Of a DNA stretch of 59,299 nucleotides, positions 22,933-34,932 are shown piece by piece. Below the pieces are notes generated by a model. It saw only the letters and a program-made list of their open reading frames with translations, was not told where the DNA came from and did no database searches. The stretch spans positions 54,950 through 114,248 of the forward strand of contig NW_003546327.1 in NCBI RefSeq assembly GCF_000090795.2, read 5' to 3'. The position numbers were made by a program, and so were the translations under genes. This DNA is from Amphimedon queenslandica. Lineage: Eukaryota > Porifera > Demospongiae > Haplosclerida > Niphatidae. The stretch's first letter is position 1. Every line of letters begins with the position of its first letter.

Positions 22933-25900
22933 GTAATAGTAATTTACTTTTTCATCAGATACAACAATCGTGTTACAAATGTCGGCCAGTAACTGGTCCA
23001 GCATCATACAGCCTGAACTGTTTCTGTGGAGACGAGGACGAGACTTCTTCCTCGTGGGAGGAATAGGAGAAATGTCTGTGGTCTCACTTGTTGGGTCACT
23101 GGACAATGGCGAGGGATCACTGGACGAGGAGGGGTCCTTGGAGGGGTCTTTGGTTGTGGGTGTGGCCTCGGGTATTGTAGGCCCAGTTTGAGTGAGAATT
23201 GATTTCAGAGCGTCGGTGGAAAGGTCCTGTTTTAGTCTCTGAAATAATAATTATTATTATACATTATAATTGTTTGATTAAATACATGTAAAAGAATAAA
23301 TGTAGAAAATAGTAATAATAATAATAAGACTGATGTATTGTAAATTCATACTTTGTGTAGCTTATAGGTATCTTGTATCTTATAGACTACACTCCTGCTG
23401 TCATTGTTCCATAAAAAACAAGTATCAACTATCTTTAACTTATGAGTAAACTCCTCCTGAGAGAAAGAGAGAGGGGGGAGAGAGAGGGGGGGAGAGAAAG
23501 AGAGGGGGGGAGAGAAAGAGAGAGGGGAGAGAGAAAGAGACAGTAGTATTAATTTTAGTACAATAATTTTAGTACAATAATTTTAAGTCATAATATACTT
23601 GTGATGCTTCATCATCTTGACTTTGCCAAACATAAGAGAGACTATACAAAACAACATGATTATAATAATACAAATTAATAAACTATTATTTATAATATGT
23701 ACAATTGTACATGTATATGAAATACCTTGCCAGTTCAATCAGGAAGTGTTTCTCTAGCCTTTCGTCCTCCTGCAAAGTAGGTGGGACTAGTTATCAATAA
23801 ATATTTAATACATGTACATGTAATACAAAGCAGTTTAATTAAGCAGAGATTGATGCTAGTGATAAAAACAATTATTAATTATTATTTTTATGTGCATGCC
23901 CAGAAATACAAAATTGCCAAAGCAAAAATTTCCAAATTTATTTCACAGCAAAATTGTGACGAAATCTCACCAGAGTAGCTGGATTCATTATGACATAAGG
24001 ATCGTCATCCAACACTTCCTACAATTAAAAACCAAAATCAATGACCACACCCAAACCACACCTACAACCCACCGTCTCACTCCTCTTAATACAAGTGAAT
24101 CCTTTTAAACCGGTAGCCACACCCTCGCATGCCATCATGCCCCAGTTGGCACGTGGTCGTCGGACGAGTCCGTCAACCAGGGGCTGTAGAGTTAGTGAGT
24201 ATTGCATCTTCAGAGAGAGGCCGTTGACTGTGAATTCAAGACCCTCTTGTTTGCGAACGGACGACCAGTAGTTAATGAGCGTGGGCGGTAACGTGACCAC
24301 TAAATCTACGAGACTTGAGAAATTAGATTAATAAATCTATGAAATTAATAATAGATTTTATAGTCAATAAATTAGATTAATAAATCTATAAAATTATAAA
24401 TTTTAATTAATAAAATTAATTTATGCTTGTACATGTACACGTACATGTACAAGCAGATTAATGCACTTGCAACAAAATTACTTTAGGTGTCGTGTGAAAC
24501 GGATTTTCTTTGGGCGCATGTTAGAATGAACTGTCCCTTTTTTGATTGGACGCGATACGTAGCCTCTGATGATATCCTTAATACAGAAAGAGAGAGAGAG
24601 AAGTTATTGTAAAAATATACACGTACATGTACATACATGTACATGCACCATAATTTCTTTGAATTTTAAACATAAGCACATGTAGTGAAGTATTATTTCA
24701 TTTCAGAAAGTTCAAGAGAGAAAGAGAGGGAGAGAGAGAGAGAAAGAGAGGGAGAGAGAGAGAGAGAAAGAGAGGGAGAGAGAGAGAAAGAGAGAGAGAA
24801 AGAGCAGGTTATTACCACACAAGACTGTAGCCATCTTAAAGTGCTAGCATACAGCAAAACCTCGGGTTGACTCTCCTGGAGGGTGTGGTGGTCAGTGGGT
24901 GTGGTTTTAAAAGAAGAGACTTACCTCTTTCTTATTGACAACAAGCGACAGTTTAAGGTCTATCGACTGAGACCGGAAATTTAAATAAGAATCGTGATTC
25001 TGTTAAAAGAAAAATACATGTATATTAAAATATATAAAATAAAATATATTAAAAAATAAATAAAAATAAAATATATTTTATACATTAAATTATAAAAAAG
25101 GAAAGAATTCTCTCCTTTTCATTTTTGGTGAAATTTGTCCAGGGGACCTTGGCCTGAGTTTTTAGCAACTTAAAAATTTGTAAGAAATACAAAAGACACA
25201 TGAAAACTCCCCAGTTTCTAAAGTACGATAACAATCAACCCCAGATCTTACTTCATCACTTATTCTATTTGATGCACACCTCACAACAGAGTGGTGGAGG
25301 TGGGGGGACTCCCCACGTACTTTAAAGAGGAACTGAAGGTCAAGAGAGACTGAGGGAATCGTAAAAAATTGACACTCATCGTAACGTGAGGCTGTGTGAA
25401 CATAACCATGGAGACCACCATTGATTGAGAGAGATACTGAGAGAGAGAGAGAGAGATCGAAAGAGAGAGAGAGAGAGATCAAGTGTCAAATTTATAATAA
25501 AAATACAGACAATTTGGGTCAAGAAAGTGTCTCTGTTATACAGAGGTGTCCTTTATGTGGAGGTTATTTTATACAGTAAGGAATGTAATTGGTACACTAG
25601 GTGCTGTCCGTTAAATGGAGGTGTACGCTATAGAGAGTGTCCATTAAGAGAGACTATACTGTCCAACACAAATCAACAACAACAACAATAATAATAATAA
25701 TAATAATAATAATGATGATGATGATGATGATAATAATAATAATAACAATAATAATAGTTGATATACCATTATCAAGCAGAACAGCTTCAATGTCAAGCAA
25801 TCTCAATTCCATAAATTCTGAAGTGTTATAAGGATCCAGAGAGGCTAGGACATTAAACAACAGCTGAGACGTTATCAATTTCGCTCTCCCATGGAGCAAC

Positions 25901-27115
25901 AGCCGTAACTATAGCAACACGAAAATAAACATGTACATGTAAAAAGGCGTGGCCTCACCTTGTCCCACCATGGAAGAGGCTTACTGGGATCACGTGATGG
26001 CTTGGTGATGTAATCTATAAAAATAGTATCGTTACTAAATTTAGAAACTCCACGTTACTAAAATAGCTAAAAATACAATTCACTATTACAAATGTACAGA
26101 ACGTACTGAAGCAGTAGTTAAGTTGGGCAAAAGACGGATCAAAACTTGGCCCCCAAGAAGCTTCAATAGTATCGACAGCTAAAAATAGATTTAAAGATTA
26201 CATCATACATGTACTAATATTATAGTAAGGCTCTTACTGATTATGATGTCGTGGTAGTATTTTAAAGGTGTCAGTTTCGACACGGAATGTCCGTGTTGCC
26301 ACGGCGATCCGACCGGAATCTCCAGGGACACACATTCTAAAAATAGATCCAGTTCTAAAAATAGAACTAGGGGGTGTGGCTAACATACCATCATCAGTTG
26401 CCTCTTGTTCGGCAAACACTAGCTTTCCAGACACGCCCACCGTATCGAGTTCTAGAAGCTTCCAGGAATAATCACGAAGCTGAACCTACAAGGAAAACCA
26501 CACCCACAAAATGAAGCATAAAGTTGACCACACCCACTTCGGTGTGCTCGTTAATAAGTGATAATTGGAGCCCCCATAGTGTCGAGAATTGGTAGTCTTC
26601 AGGCAATGGACTAGAAAAATAAAATAATAATCATTTATTTATTTATATTAATTGTTAGATGTACTGTACATGTATAAACTAGTCTCTATATAATGGACAC
26701 TTTGAAAGTGTCTCTGTTATACAGAAGTCTCCTTTATGTGGAGGTTATTTTATACAGTAAGGAATGTAATTGGTACACTAGGTCCTGTCCGTTAAATGGA
26801 GGTGTACGCTATAGAGAGTGTCCATTAAGAGAGGCTATACTGTACATGTACAAGTACATGTACATGTATTTATAAATATAATAATTAGCTGACCTGATGG
26901 GGTCAATATCTCTGATTTGTTTCACGAGTGCTTCTCTTCCCAAAAGCGAAGGGTCAAACATCAAGTAGAGTCTAGTTTGGTGTAGGGAGACTGATAGCAG
27001 ATGTGACTCCAATGGCTGTTCTGTGGTGTACATCTCTCTGGCTCTCTGGCAGTAAACATTGTCATTCTTCTCTTCAAGACTATCAAAAAGGTTCTTCAAC
27101 CTTTTACCTTAACAG

Positions 27116-27148
<33 letters not shown>

Positions 27149-30100
27149 AGAGAGAGAGAGAGAGTGTGAGAGTGAGAGAGAGAGAGTAGGAGAAGTCAAG
27201 ATATGATATGATTGTACATGTATAGTACATGCAGTGTCTTATTTACCAGATACTTGTGATAGAGGTCCTTGAGTGTCTTGAATCCGACGAAGTTTCTCAT
27301 TCAAAGTCTCAATCCGTCCCACCCTCTGCTGATACTCATCAAGCATTAACTGAGAGAGGGGGAGAGAGAGAGGTGGAAAAAGAAAACAGAAAGAAATAAA
27401 AGGCTCTCTCTCTTCATTTCTCTCTCTCCCTTACCACATAATTTGCTCTCATTTTAACTTCAAACCAATCGTCTTCAACAATAAAAGTGACTTTTTCAAC
27501 TTCAACTAGTATGTCTAAAGGAACAAGAACCCTCTCCTTCTTTTTCTCTTTATTATTGTCACTTCCTCTGTGATATTTCAGAACAAACTTTCTCAATGCC
27601 GTAAGCTATAACGAGTTTTAAAAACCGACCAATCAAATTGCAAGAAATAAGCCCCGCCTACCATCTCATACGCAGCATAAAACTTGTACCGGTACGGAAA
27701 ACACACGGTCAAATCTGCCGCTAGTAGAGAACTAAACCACACCCACTCATTAAATCAATTCATGAAATATCGGACTTACATCACAGTATTTTCTTTCACC
27801 TCTAGCGACGGGGACTGGTACCTATTGTCCAGCGACTCTTCGTGATACGGACACTGGCATAGGAAACTGGTGACTGTGAGTAGATCATGTTCGTCAAAAA
27901 TGAGCTTAAGTATCTGAGCATCAATAGCTAGTCTTTCTTTTTGTAGCATGCAATGACTGGTGAGTAAGGATAATGATAACCTGAGAGAGGGAGAGGGAGG
28001 GAGAGAGGGAGAGGGAGGGAGAGAGAGGAGAGAGGAGAGAGAGAGGGAGGGGGGAGAATGGGAGAGAGAGAAGGTGAATAATAATGGAGAAGAAATATAA
28101 AGATACTTATATAAGTACAAGTACATGTAGATAAAATTTGTTGCTTCTACTTTGCTTTTGTGAGGTGAAAGTTAACTGTTCCTTCTTCAACTTCAAAGTG
28201 AAGAGACAAAGACAGTTTTGATAAAAACTGCTTTAACTTGTCACCGAGCAACAAGACCTCTCTGGAATGAGAATCAGTTTTAATAACACCAGCCTCTTCA
28301 GTATGGGAACCAGCCTCTTCAGAATGGGTTTCAGTCTCTTTAGTATGGGTCTCAGTCTTTTTTATGCTTGTTCCTTTAAAAGATATTACGCTAATTATTA
28401 TTTAAAAAATAACTTACGAAATCTGTTCAATTGATCCTTAATTGCTGATATGAGATGAAACAGAGTAAAGTGTGAACAAGTATTCCAATTAATGACCACC
28501 TTGTTTACACGAGTTTGAACATCATTCTAACAAATAATAATAATAATAATAATAACAATAATAATAATAATAATAATAAATCTATCTTTTTTAGGACTCC
28601 CTCAATAATAATAATAATAATAATAATATTAGTTTACCTGTTCATAAGAGAGAGAGCAGTGATCAATGTCCAATAGTCCTCCATTAGGAAGATTACAAGC
28701 AGACACACACTGGAAGTAAGGAGCTAATGAATATTGTTCATCAATACCGATACGGTAACAGTTAGCAGTCCAATTCTTAGAAGACAAACTATCTAATCTG
28801 ATACAAAGCAGTAATGGTGGAGAAGGATCTTCTCTGTCTTCATATATCAAAGCATTAAAACCATCAACAGTGAATGAAAAACTATCAACAAGGCTAGCGA
28901 GTCTTGATAGTCCTGTTTGGCGCTTGCTGTGGTCTGTCTCGTCTAAACTTGTCACACTCGTCTGACCGGTTTTCCTGTCACTGGTTTCAGAGTCTGGAGG
29001 GAGTGGCGGAAAGTATTTCCGCCTAAAGTGTGACGTTAATTGGAATAAAGTTGAGAGCGTAACGTCTGATATTTCAGTTACCATAGAAACACAGCTACCA
29101 CTGATATTTAAAGTCGGGTTTAGTTCTTCCCCTTCATTGTCTCCGCCCGAAGGGAAATTCCCGTTTAGGACGAGCGTTCCGCTACCAAGCGATAGGACAC
29201 GCCCCCAAACATGAAATGACGTGAGAGGAAGGACTTCGGGATCATCAGGTCTGGGGGTGTGGCCTAAACTCGATAGGTGGATATAAGAGTTTTTGAGTTG
29301 CAGAAACCCGTTCAAAACCTCCTCGGAACGAGTGAGTTTAATTATCCCGCCCACACACACTAACGAGGCAAATGGCCCTTTCCCTTGGCTCAGTTCTCGT
29401 TTATCAACTTCAAAGTCCGTCACAAAATCAGAGACTTCAAGTTTCGTGACCATGGCCACCGGTAGGCGATGAATCCAATTCAAAATATCCTGATCCTCAT
29501 TATTGTTTGGCATGTCAAGGGGCGAGGGAGGAGAAGTAGATAGTGTCTTTATTTTTCTCATGACTTCATGAAAATGAGTCTTCCAGTACATCAGCTCTCC
29601 CTCTTTAACACACGTTTTGACAGAGTTGACCGCCATGGCGACTTCCGGGCCGTTGCTAAGAGACTAATCGCCATGGCAACAGGTAAGGGTATACATGTAC
29701 AAGTTGGCTTACTTGATATTTTAGTAAAATTTCCCGAATTTTAATGACTTCTTGTGTAACCGAAGACTGCAATGCAATACCTGAAAATAATAAAACAAAA
29801 ATTAACATAATTATGTACATGTACATTATGATCACAAGTTAAAAGAAAAGAGGATTTGAAGGTTAGGTATTATATTAATACATGTACATGTACTTCTCTT
29901 CACCTCTCACTGATAATGTTGATTTATCGGATTCAATCGTAAGACATGACTTATTTAGCGTTCCATACATGAATCTAAAAGAGAAAGAGAGAGAGAGAGA
30001 GAAGATCAAGTGAAATAGAAATGATGACAATGATTGAGAGAGAGAAAGAGAGCATTAATTTTACTTCAGTTGTCCATCAACCTCATAATTCAAAGCTCCC

Positions 30101-31019
30101 TTATCAAGAACAAGCTCTGTTCTCTAAAAAATACATAATAAGTAACTTGTACATGCATACATGCAGATATATGTACATGCATTTGGTTCCAAAATCACTC
30201 CCAATTTTTATCACATTTTCCGATACATATTGATGTCCTTATGCTGTGTAGAAAGTTTGAGCTGATTCTGACTTCAATTTTTAACGACCTGGGGGCGCAG
30301 CCCCCAGGTTGTTCCTATAACTGATTTCACCCACGTGCGATGTTTGTATTATATTTGTATGTCCATATTTACATTTCTTCTATACACGTTGTATTGGAGA
30401 AATAACAAGCCTTAGCAACCACCCACCCATGCTCCTTTACGTGATTGGGTGTGGCCACGGCAAACAAAATGGCGGCTTACACACGGGACAAAGTTATGAG
30501 CTTTCTAACAGCCAGAGAACATAGAGATACTGTCTAAAGACTTCTCTAGAAGCATTAGAAGGTAGAGAGAACCTCTATAAGTCTTAATAATGACCAAATT
30601 GTACTTGCAAGGTGGTGAAATCAATTATAGGAATATTTTTACACTGTTACTCTTGTCCAAGTTATGGTCATTTTAATAAAGGAAAATGTACATGTACATG
30701 TATATTGCAGTAAATCATTTATTACTATTTTTATTAATGATTATTAATGTCAGGGCATTCGTTGAGAGTACACAGTATTGATACTCTCAACTTTACCCTT
30801 TCAAAAATTTCGGGAACCGTACATTTCAGATTCCTGTTTAAGGAGTATAAGGACACAATAAAAAGTGCTGTCCTTATAAAGGATACTTTTAGTAAAGGCT
30901 ATCGTGGGTCGCACTTATAATTAATATATAATGATATTCATATTGAAAAACAAGCTCTTGTACTAACTACATGTACAAGTACAGGTAGTTATACACATAA
31001 TGCATTGTTGAAGCATGTG

Positions 31020-31067
<48 letters not shown>

Positions 31068-33156
31068 TTGTTCTGTATGTCTCACGTTAGGTAGCAATTG
31101 TGACAAGTCTGGAGGTGTTGATGAAGTAGAATTTGGGACAGCTTTCCTTCTGAATCTCTTGGAAAGCAAAACAAGTGACCCTATACGTTAAGAGTAACAA
31201 GAAGCTTACACGAGTTAATGTACATGTACATGTATAAGAACAAGAAGTACAAGCTACATGTACAACAAGATAATAGAACAGTACAAAATACAAACATACT
31301 ACAAAATGATACTAATATAATGATACCAATAATAGAATTATAATGATACTAATAATAGAACTATAATGATACTAATAATAGAACTATAATGATACTAATA
31401 ATAGAACTATAATGATACTAATAATAGAATTATAATGATACTAATAATAGAATTATAATGATACTAATAATAGATGATGTTCATAATACAATAATGTACT
31501 TTACATATCACATAATTATACAAGTACATACAACCAAAGTACATACTGTAGTTTATATGAATTATTAATAATATTGTGCTTACTGCTTCCGTGAAATTGT
31601 GTAAATAAAGAGGAGAGGCTGATCTGGAGTGAGTGGTACTTCTTCTCAGCTAATAAAGAGAGATGGAGTAAAACTTTGCAAGAAACGTGACCATCTAATA
31701 GTGCCTCCCCATCCATCAGCTCCTATACAATATACATCAATTTATTATTATTTATTTATTTATTTATTATTCTTATATATTATTATTATTATTATTTATT
31801 ATTATTATTTGTATTTACTATAAAAACCAGGTAGGATAGATTAGTAGAGTAGAGGAAGAAAACAAGAAGGAAAGCAAAGAAAAGGAAAAGAAAAGAACAG
31901 TATTTTTTATTCATTTTTTCTCATTTATTTTATTATTTATTTTTCTTTATTATTATTATTCTTTTTTTTATTATTTATTTTTCTTATTTATTTTATTATG
32001 CCAAATATACACTTACATTTTTCTTGCTGGCAAAAGACTCAAAAGCCAGCTGGTGCAGCATAACCTCCACTGATATCAGACTAAGGAAAGGAGAAGAAGA
32101 ATATGACCTTTTTATTGTTCAATAAAGTCTTTACTGTTCAGTGAGAGGCTGGAGAATGATCCTCATTCCTCTGTCTGCTTGTATCAGATCAATGAAACTG
32201 ATGCTTTCTTCATCTTGTTCAGTATTACTGCCAGTTTGAACGGCAAACTCTGCTAAACCAATATTAAACTCAGCCACCTAAAGAGGGGGGGAGAGAGAGG
32301 GGGAGAGAGAGGGGGGGAGGGAAGGAGGTATGAAAATGACATCTACTGGATGTGCATGTCTACTTTACATTAGTTATTAGGTGCCTTGAAACCCTGACAT
32401 CATTTTTAATAATTTTAGAAATCTCTTATCTAATTTTATTAATAATTATTAATCTAATACTAAATTTTTAACTATCCCTGAAAATTGATATTAATAATAA
32501 TAATTATTATTATTATTATCAAAATACTGTACATGTAACTTATTGGTTAATAAAACTGTGTTTAACAAATTACCTTAGCAAGCCACCGGATTGCTTTATA
32601 CACTAATCTTTGCTTTAATTTTATCTTCACCCTCCTCTGTGAGACACTACTCCTCCGCTTCTTCTTTCTTGTCTCTATCTCACCTTCTTCCTTTTTGATC
32701 GCTTTTAGTTGGAACTGGACATGATCCACAGAAATAGAACAGAACTTGACGAAAGTAGACGAGTTGAACCACCTCAACCTTAACTTAATCCCTCTTAACT
32801 CCTGAAAGAGAGAGAGAGAGAGAGAAATTAGAAGACATTATGAACACTTGAAATGTGCAGACGTGTAAATCATACACAAACAATACATAAAGGAAAGCTT
32901 CTTCTCTACTCATTTTCTTTACCAGTTCATAATTCTCTCTCTTAATATTAAGGATTTGAAATGAAAGAAAGCCAATCCCTCTTAGGCTGATGGAGGTTTT
33001 CCATATTTTCTCAATTAAAAAAGACAGGAGCCATAAGGAGAGCCTAAATGCGGGCAGTCTATAGCTGCAAGGAGAGCATTATGTCCCTTACCTCACTGAT
33101 ATAAAGAATATAATGATTTTAGCAAAGAAATACATCCATTGCAACATGGCTTCCAT
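15609..33156 (-). CDS. BLTP2: BLTP2 (KIAA0100/hobbit), bridge-like lipid transfer protein
   Basis: One gene of about 54 short exons, estimated near 2,350 residues (human 2,235). I checked phase through the first eleven exons: 33156-33092, 33043-32923, 32801-32574, 32277-32135, 32080-32017, 31722-31584, 31149-31086, 30121-30065, 29974-29904, 29780-29713 and 29663-28638. The N-terminus is a hydrophobic ER anchor (WMYFFAKIIIFFISV, then LSLWLLSFLIEKIW). Landmarks matching the family: FHVWGRVLSLGSGTLVLNG (29.2 kb), YQQRVGRIETLNEKLR (27.3), DPSKPLPWWDK (26.0) then LLLHGRAKL and LDPYNTSEFMELRL (25.9), SRYDECQFFTIPSVSLDLQF (25.4), LLYASTLRWLQ (24.9), GYVICCSYVAQVFGRDHHPQ and LQYFATM (22.5), EINVVPLAVRLTEKLY (18.5), FVYVKIPQVTLCITFK (17.7). 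The last exon, 15722-15609, ends KRIFGKR plus a short tail. The family forms a long hydrophobic groove at ER-plasma-membrane contacts that carries lipids. The start at 33156 is 215 bp from the divergent UBL-RBR gene. Confidence 0.93.
15895..16225 (+). repeat. Two tandem copies of the ~177-bp satellite unit
   Basis: Cores AAATGGCCGTAACTCGAATA (15907) and AAATGGCCGTAACTTGAAAA (about 16080) are 172 bp apart, each followed by the CACAGCATAAGGACATCAAT and GGAGCCATTTTTTGGAAAA blocks. They sit in a BLTP2 intron. Confidence 0.9.
16387..16470. repeat. GA microsatellite
   Basis: About 80 bp of (GA)n with G-runs, next to a BLTP2 acceptor. On the coding strand it is a CT-rich polypyrimidine tract. Similar blocks recur at 24717-24804, 27117-27187 and 27980-28072. 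Confidence 0.9.
17111..17231. mobile_element. Fold-back element, family A, copy 1
   Basis: Outer arms GTCTGGAGGTG / CACCTCCAGAC bracket inner inverted arms (AGTAATGTAATACCTGAG against CTTAGGTATTACATTACT) and GATATCTGC / GCAGATATC. A near-identical copy is at 41008-41136. No ORF. It is a non-autonomous inverted-repeat element inside a BLTP2 intron. Confidence 0.85.
17813..17993. repeat. Minisatellite of ~10/20-bp units
   Basis: Degenerate tandem copies of CACTCTTAAC / CACTCTTAATG / TACTCCTAACA over about 180 bp, directly downstream of a BLTP2 exon within the intron. Confidence 0.85.
20722..20926. mobile_element. Dispersed GTCC-type element, copy 2 with terminal duplication
   Basis: Matches 1173-1350 closely, including GACATTTTGTAATGTCCCAC and AGGTAGTGTGGGCCCAATGG. 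The last part (ATTAAGGACAGG to GAGGCTACACTG) is present twice in tandem. It is next to a TAA repeat in a BLTP2 intron. Confidence 0.8.
21046..21178. repeat. Three tandem ~45-bp units
   Basis: Three near-identical units built on GAACTGATACTAAATATAGT followed by AACAACAATAATTAATAAT. They are intronic in BLTP2, next to the 177-bp array. Confidence 0.9.
21232..22240 (+). repeat. Six-copy satellite array, ~177-bp unit
   Basis: The core AAATGGCYGTAACTYGAAAA recurs near 21289, 21465, 21643, 21820, 22000 and 22177, a spacing of 176-180 bp. Each unit carries TCAAACTTTCTACACAG, CATCAATATGTATCAGAAAA, GGAGCCATTTTTTG and CCATGGGCTATAG blocks. The whole array fills one BLTP2 intron between the exons ending NPLPNSSSY and starting near 21056. 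Single or paired copies occur at 9995, 15895, 30183 and 38233. Confidence 0.95.
22870..22932. repeat. TAA microsatellite
   Basis: Pure (TAA)n at the edge of a BLTP2 exon, read as a TTA-rich tract before the donor on the minus strand. Similar blocks: 1549-1596, 20688-20725, 25688-25750, 28530-28627. Confidence 0.9.
25528..25665. mobile_element. Dispersed GTCC-type element, second subfamily, copy 1
   Basis: Near-identical to 26690-26845. Shared blocks include GTGTCTCTGTTATACAGA, AGGAATGTAATTGGTACACT and GAGTGTCCATTAAGAGAG. It is related in style to the elements at 1173 and 20722 and lies in a BLTP2 intron. Confidence 0.8.
26690..26845. mobile_element. Dispersed GTCC-type element, second subfamily, copy 2
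   Basis: Same sequence as 25528-25665 with a few changes, about 1.1 kb away in another BLTP2 intron, ending in ACTGTACATGTACAAG. Left end GTCTCTATATAATGGACACT and right end AGAGGCTATACTGT suggest imperfect terminal inverted repeats. Confidence 0.8.
30183..30286 (-). repeat. Single inverted copy of the ~177-bp satellite unit
   Basis: Contains the reverse complements of the satellite blocks (TTATGCTGTGTAGAAAGTTT, GAGCTGATTCTGACTTCAAT). It ends abruptly where the next hairpin element begins at 30288, suggesting the element inserted into the repeat. Confidence 0.8.
30288..30636. mobile_element. Possible inverted-repeat element with GC-rich hairpin end
   Basis: It starts with a perfect 9-bp stem hairpin CCTGGGGGC-GCA-GCCCCCAGG (30288-30308), followed by TTCCTATAACTGATTTCACC (30312). 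The matching inverted copy GGTGAAATCAATTATAGGAA is at 30614-30633. The interior is unusually GC-rich for this intron and holds a 23-codon ORF starting MAAYTRDK, not considered a gene. Confidence 0.55.
31306..31476. repeat. Tandem 23-bp minisatellite
   Basis: About seven copies of a 23-bp unit, ATAATGATACTAATAATAGA plus ACT or ATT, with A/T variation at one position. Intronic in BLTP2. Confidence 0.92.
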
Positions 33157-33371
33157 TGTGATGTGGGCGGAGTTTAAAAGAGGAGTGGCATAGATTACCA
33201 AGGAATACAGATATCCGTTTACTCGTCATTTGTTACCGCATTATTTCTTATTGATCGTAAAATTTGTAATTTTTGGAGGCGTGAAGCAACAGACGTGCGC
33301 GCGCCAAGAAGTCAGAAAAATTAGCAAATCTCGAACAAAATAGAGCAGAGAGTTCCATCAGTTTTACAATT

Positions 33372-34503
33372 ATGAATAGATCTAGATCTAAATCTGAATC
33401 CATTGTCTGGAATCTATTTGTAAAACATGCTGCAGGAAAAACTTCCACAATAATTCTGGAGAGGAGCCCTCATGTAAGATTAATTTTAGTAATTAATTAC
33501 AAAAGTATAATTAAGATTAAAATAGGAAATTAGTGTGAAAGAACTAAAAGTAATGGTTGAAAAGAAGACGGGGGTGCCTACTTCAGAGCAGAGATTGATA
33601 TTTGGTGGCAAGCAGCTGGAGAATTCAAAGAAACTTGGCGACTATCCTTTACTTAAACATAATGCGACTGTTTTCTTGATTTTACGTCTACCTGGAGGTG
33701 CTGACCGAATCTCTTTGGAAGAGAGGCACACGCCAATGGATCCTGGACTGCAATACAGTGTCGATGATCCCTGTATGATTTGCTTTACTCATCCTAATGA
33801 TGAAGATCAGATCTACACCGCAAGGAGGTTACCACTAGTTATGCCTTGTCCAGGAGGTCACTCTGTCATGCATCCGCACTGCTTCATGCAGTACTGCCAA
33901 AATGAGATATTTGATAATAAGAAGGAAGCCATTTGCTGCCCGCAGTGTCAAACTGAATGGTCGCTAGATATCATTAAAAAATACGGAGTAGCTACCGAGG
34001 AAGAAATTGAAATATTCGCAGATGGAATGTCTGTTAATGTCATTCACAATGATCCAGATGTCACTGAGTGTCCAGGCTGTTTGAGTTATTGTGAGCGACG
34101 AAGTAAAAAGGATATTCGTATGCATTGTCGCATATGCGCTAAACAAGGCAAGAACTGTGAGTTCTGTTGGCATTGCAAGCTAAACTGGAAGACTCGTGGG
34201 ACCAAGGAATGTGGCAACACTAACTGCAAAGCTGTTGATATTCTAGCACAAATCAAAGCCGCCCCTTTAAAGAGGGTAGTTGGAGTTCTTTGTCCTTCTA
34301 TACGTCTTTGTCCTTACTGTGGTACTGCTATACAGCATGCTCATTCTTGCAAACACATGATGTGTTCAACCTGCAAGTGTGAGTTCTGCTTTATCTGTCT
34401 AAGACCTGCAAGGGATGGCTCCTGGCAGTGTGGTCGATACAATACAAAGTGTGTTCCAGCTCCAAGACAAGAAAAAGTACCAACAAGAAAAATTATTAAC
34501 TAA
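33372..34503 (+). CDS. Ubiquitin-like plus RBR (RING-IBR-RING) protein, copy 1
   Basis: Two exons, 33372-33473 and 33526-34503, join in phase 0 to 359 residues. Residues about 10-90 are a ubiquitin fold spanning the intron: WNLFVKHAAGKTSTIILERS, then VKELKVMVEKKTGVPTSEQR, LIFGGKQLE and LILRLPGG, close to ubiquitin with its own -GG. Then RING1 (CMICF, CPGGH, HPHCFMQYC, CCPQC), an IBR-like Cys set (CPGCLSYC, CRICAKQGKNCEFCWHC) and RING2 (LCPYCGTAIQHAHSCKHMMC, CKCEFCFICL). The Cys in HSCKHMMC is at the place of the catalytic RBR cysteine that takes ubiquitin from E2. Parkin has the same UBL-RBR order, but RING0 is absent, so this is not parkin. Adjacent to a second copy. Confidence 0.88.
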
Positions 34504-34932
34504 TTCAGGTTGGATTGAAAAAAAAACAAAGTTAATTACTGTACTGTAGTATGGTATTAGCTAGAATTGTTTTGTAGTTGATCTTATCTTTAAAATTAAT
34601 TTACTATATTAATTGATGCATGGGTGTGTCATTATCAAATCAGCTGCAGCGCTGCATGTAGACTATGCATACATACTAGTCTCGCAAGCCAGACCCTTCC
34701 CGCCTACAGTCATTTGACTGTAGGCTGGGGAATGGTCTGGCTAGCGAGACTAGACTACATACATGCATCATCATGCAGTGTGTACTATACTACACCAACA
34801 ACCTCCGTCATCGACAATAGCTTTCTTCCCTTGGATTGTCCCTGGGATTACCCCTCCCGTAAAGTGGCGAGTCATGCAGCGGAGTCTATAAAACAGCTTC
34901 AATCTACAGTCAAAGGAACCAGATAGTGAACA
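34504..34932. other. Spacer between UBL-RBR copies
   Basis: Contains the fold-back element at 34677-34752 and presumably the promoter of copy 2. No other coding signal seen. Confidence 0.6.
34677..34752. mobile_element. Fold-back element with TAGTCTCGC ends
   Basis: Inverted arms begin TAGTCTCGC and end GCGAGACTA, with internal pairing AGCCAGACC / GGTCTGGCT and GCCTACAGTCA / TGACTGTAGGC and almost no loop. It shares its termini with the perfect palindrome at 49209-49264. Confidence 0.85.

Noticed and set aside
28629-29636. 335-residue ORF as a separate gene starting at MAVNSVKTC
   Set aside because: An upstream acceptor and phase 0 join it to the exon at 29780-29713, and the sequence continues the BLTP2 N-terminus, so the Met is internal.
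30470-30540. Short ORF MAAYTRDKVMSFLTARE in the BLTP2 intron element
   Set aside because: Only 23 codons and part of an inverted-repeat element; no evidence of translation.
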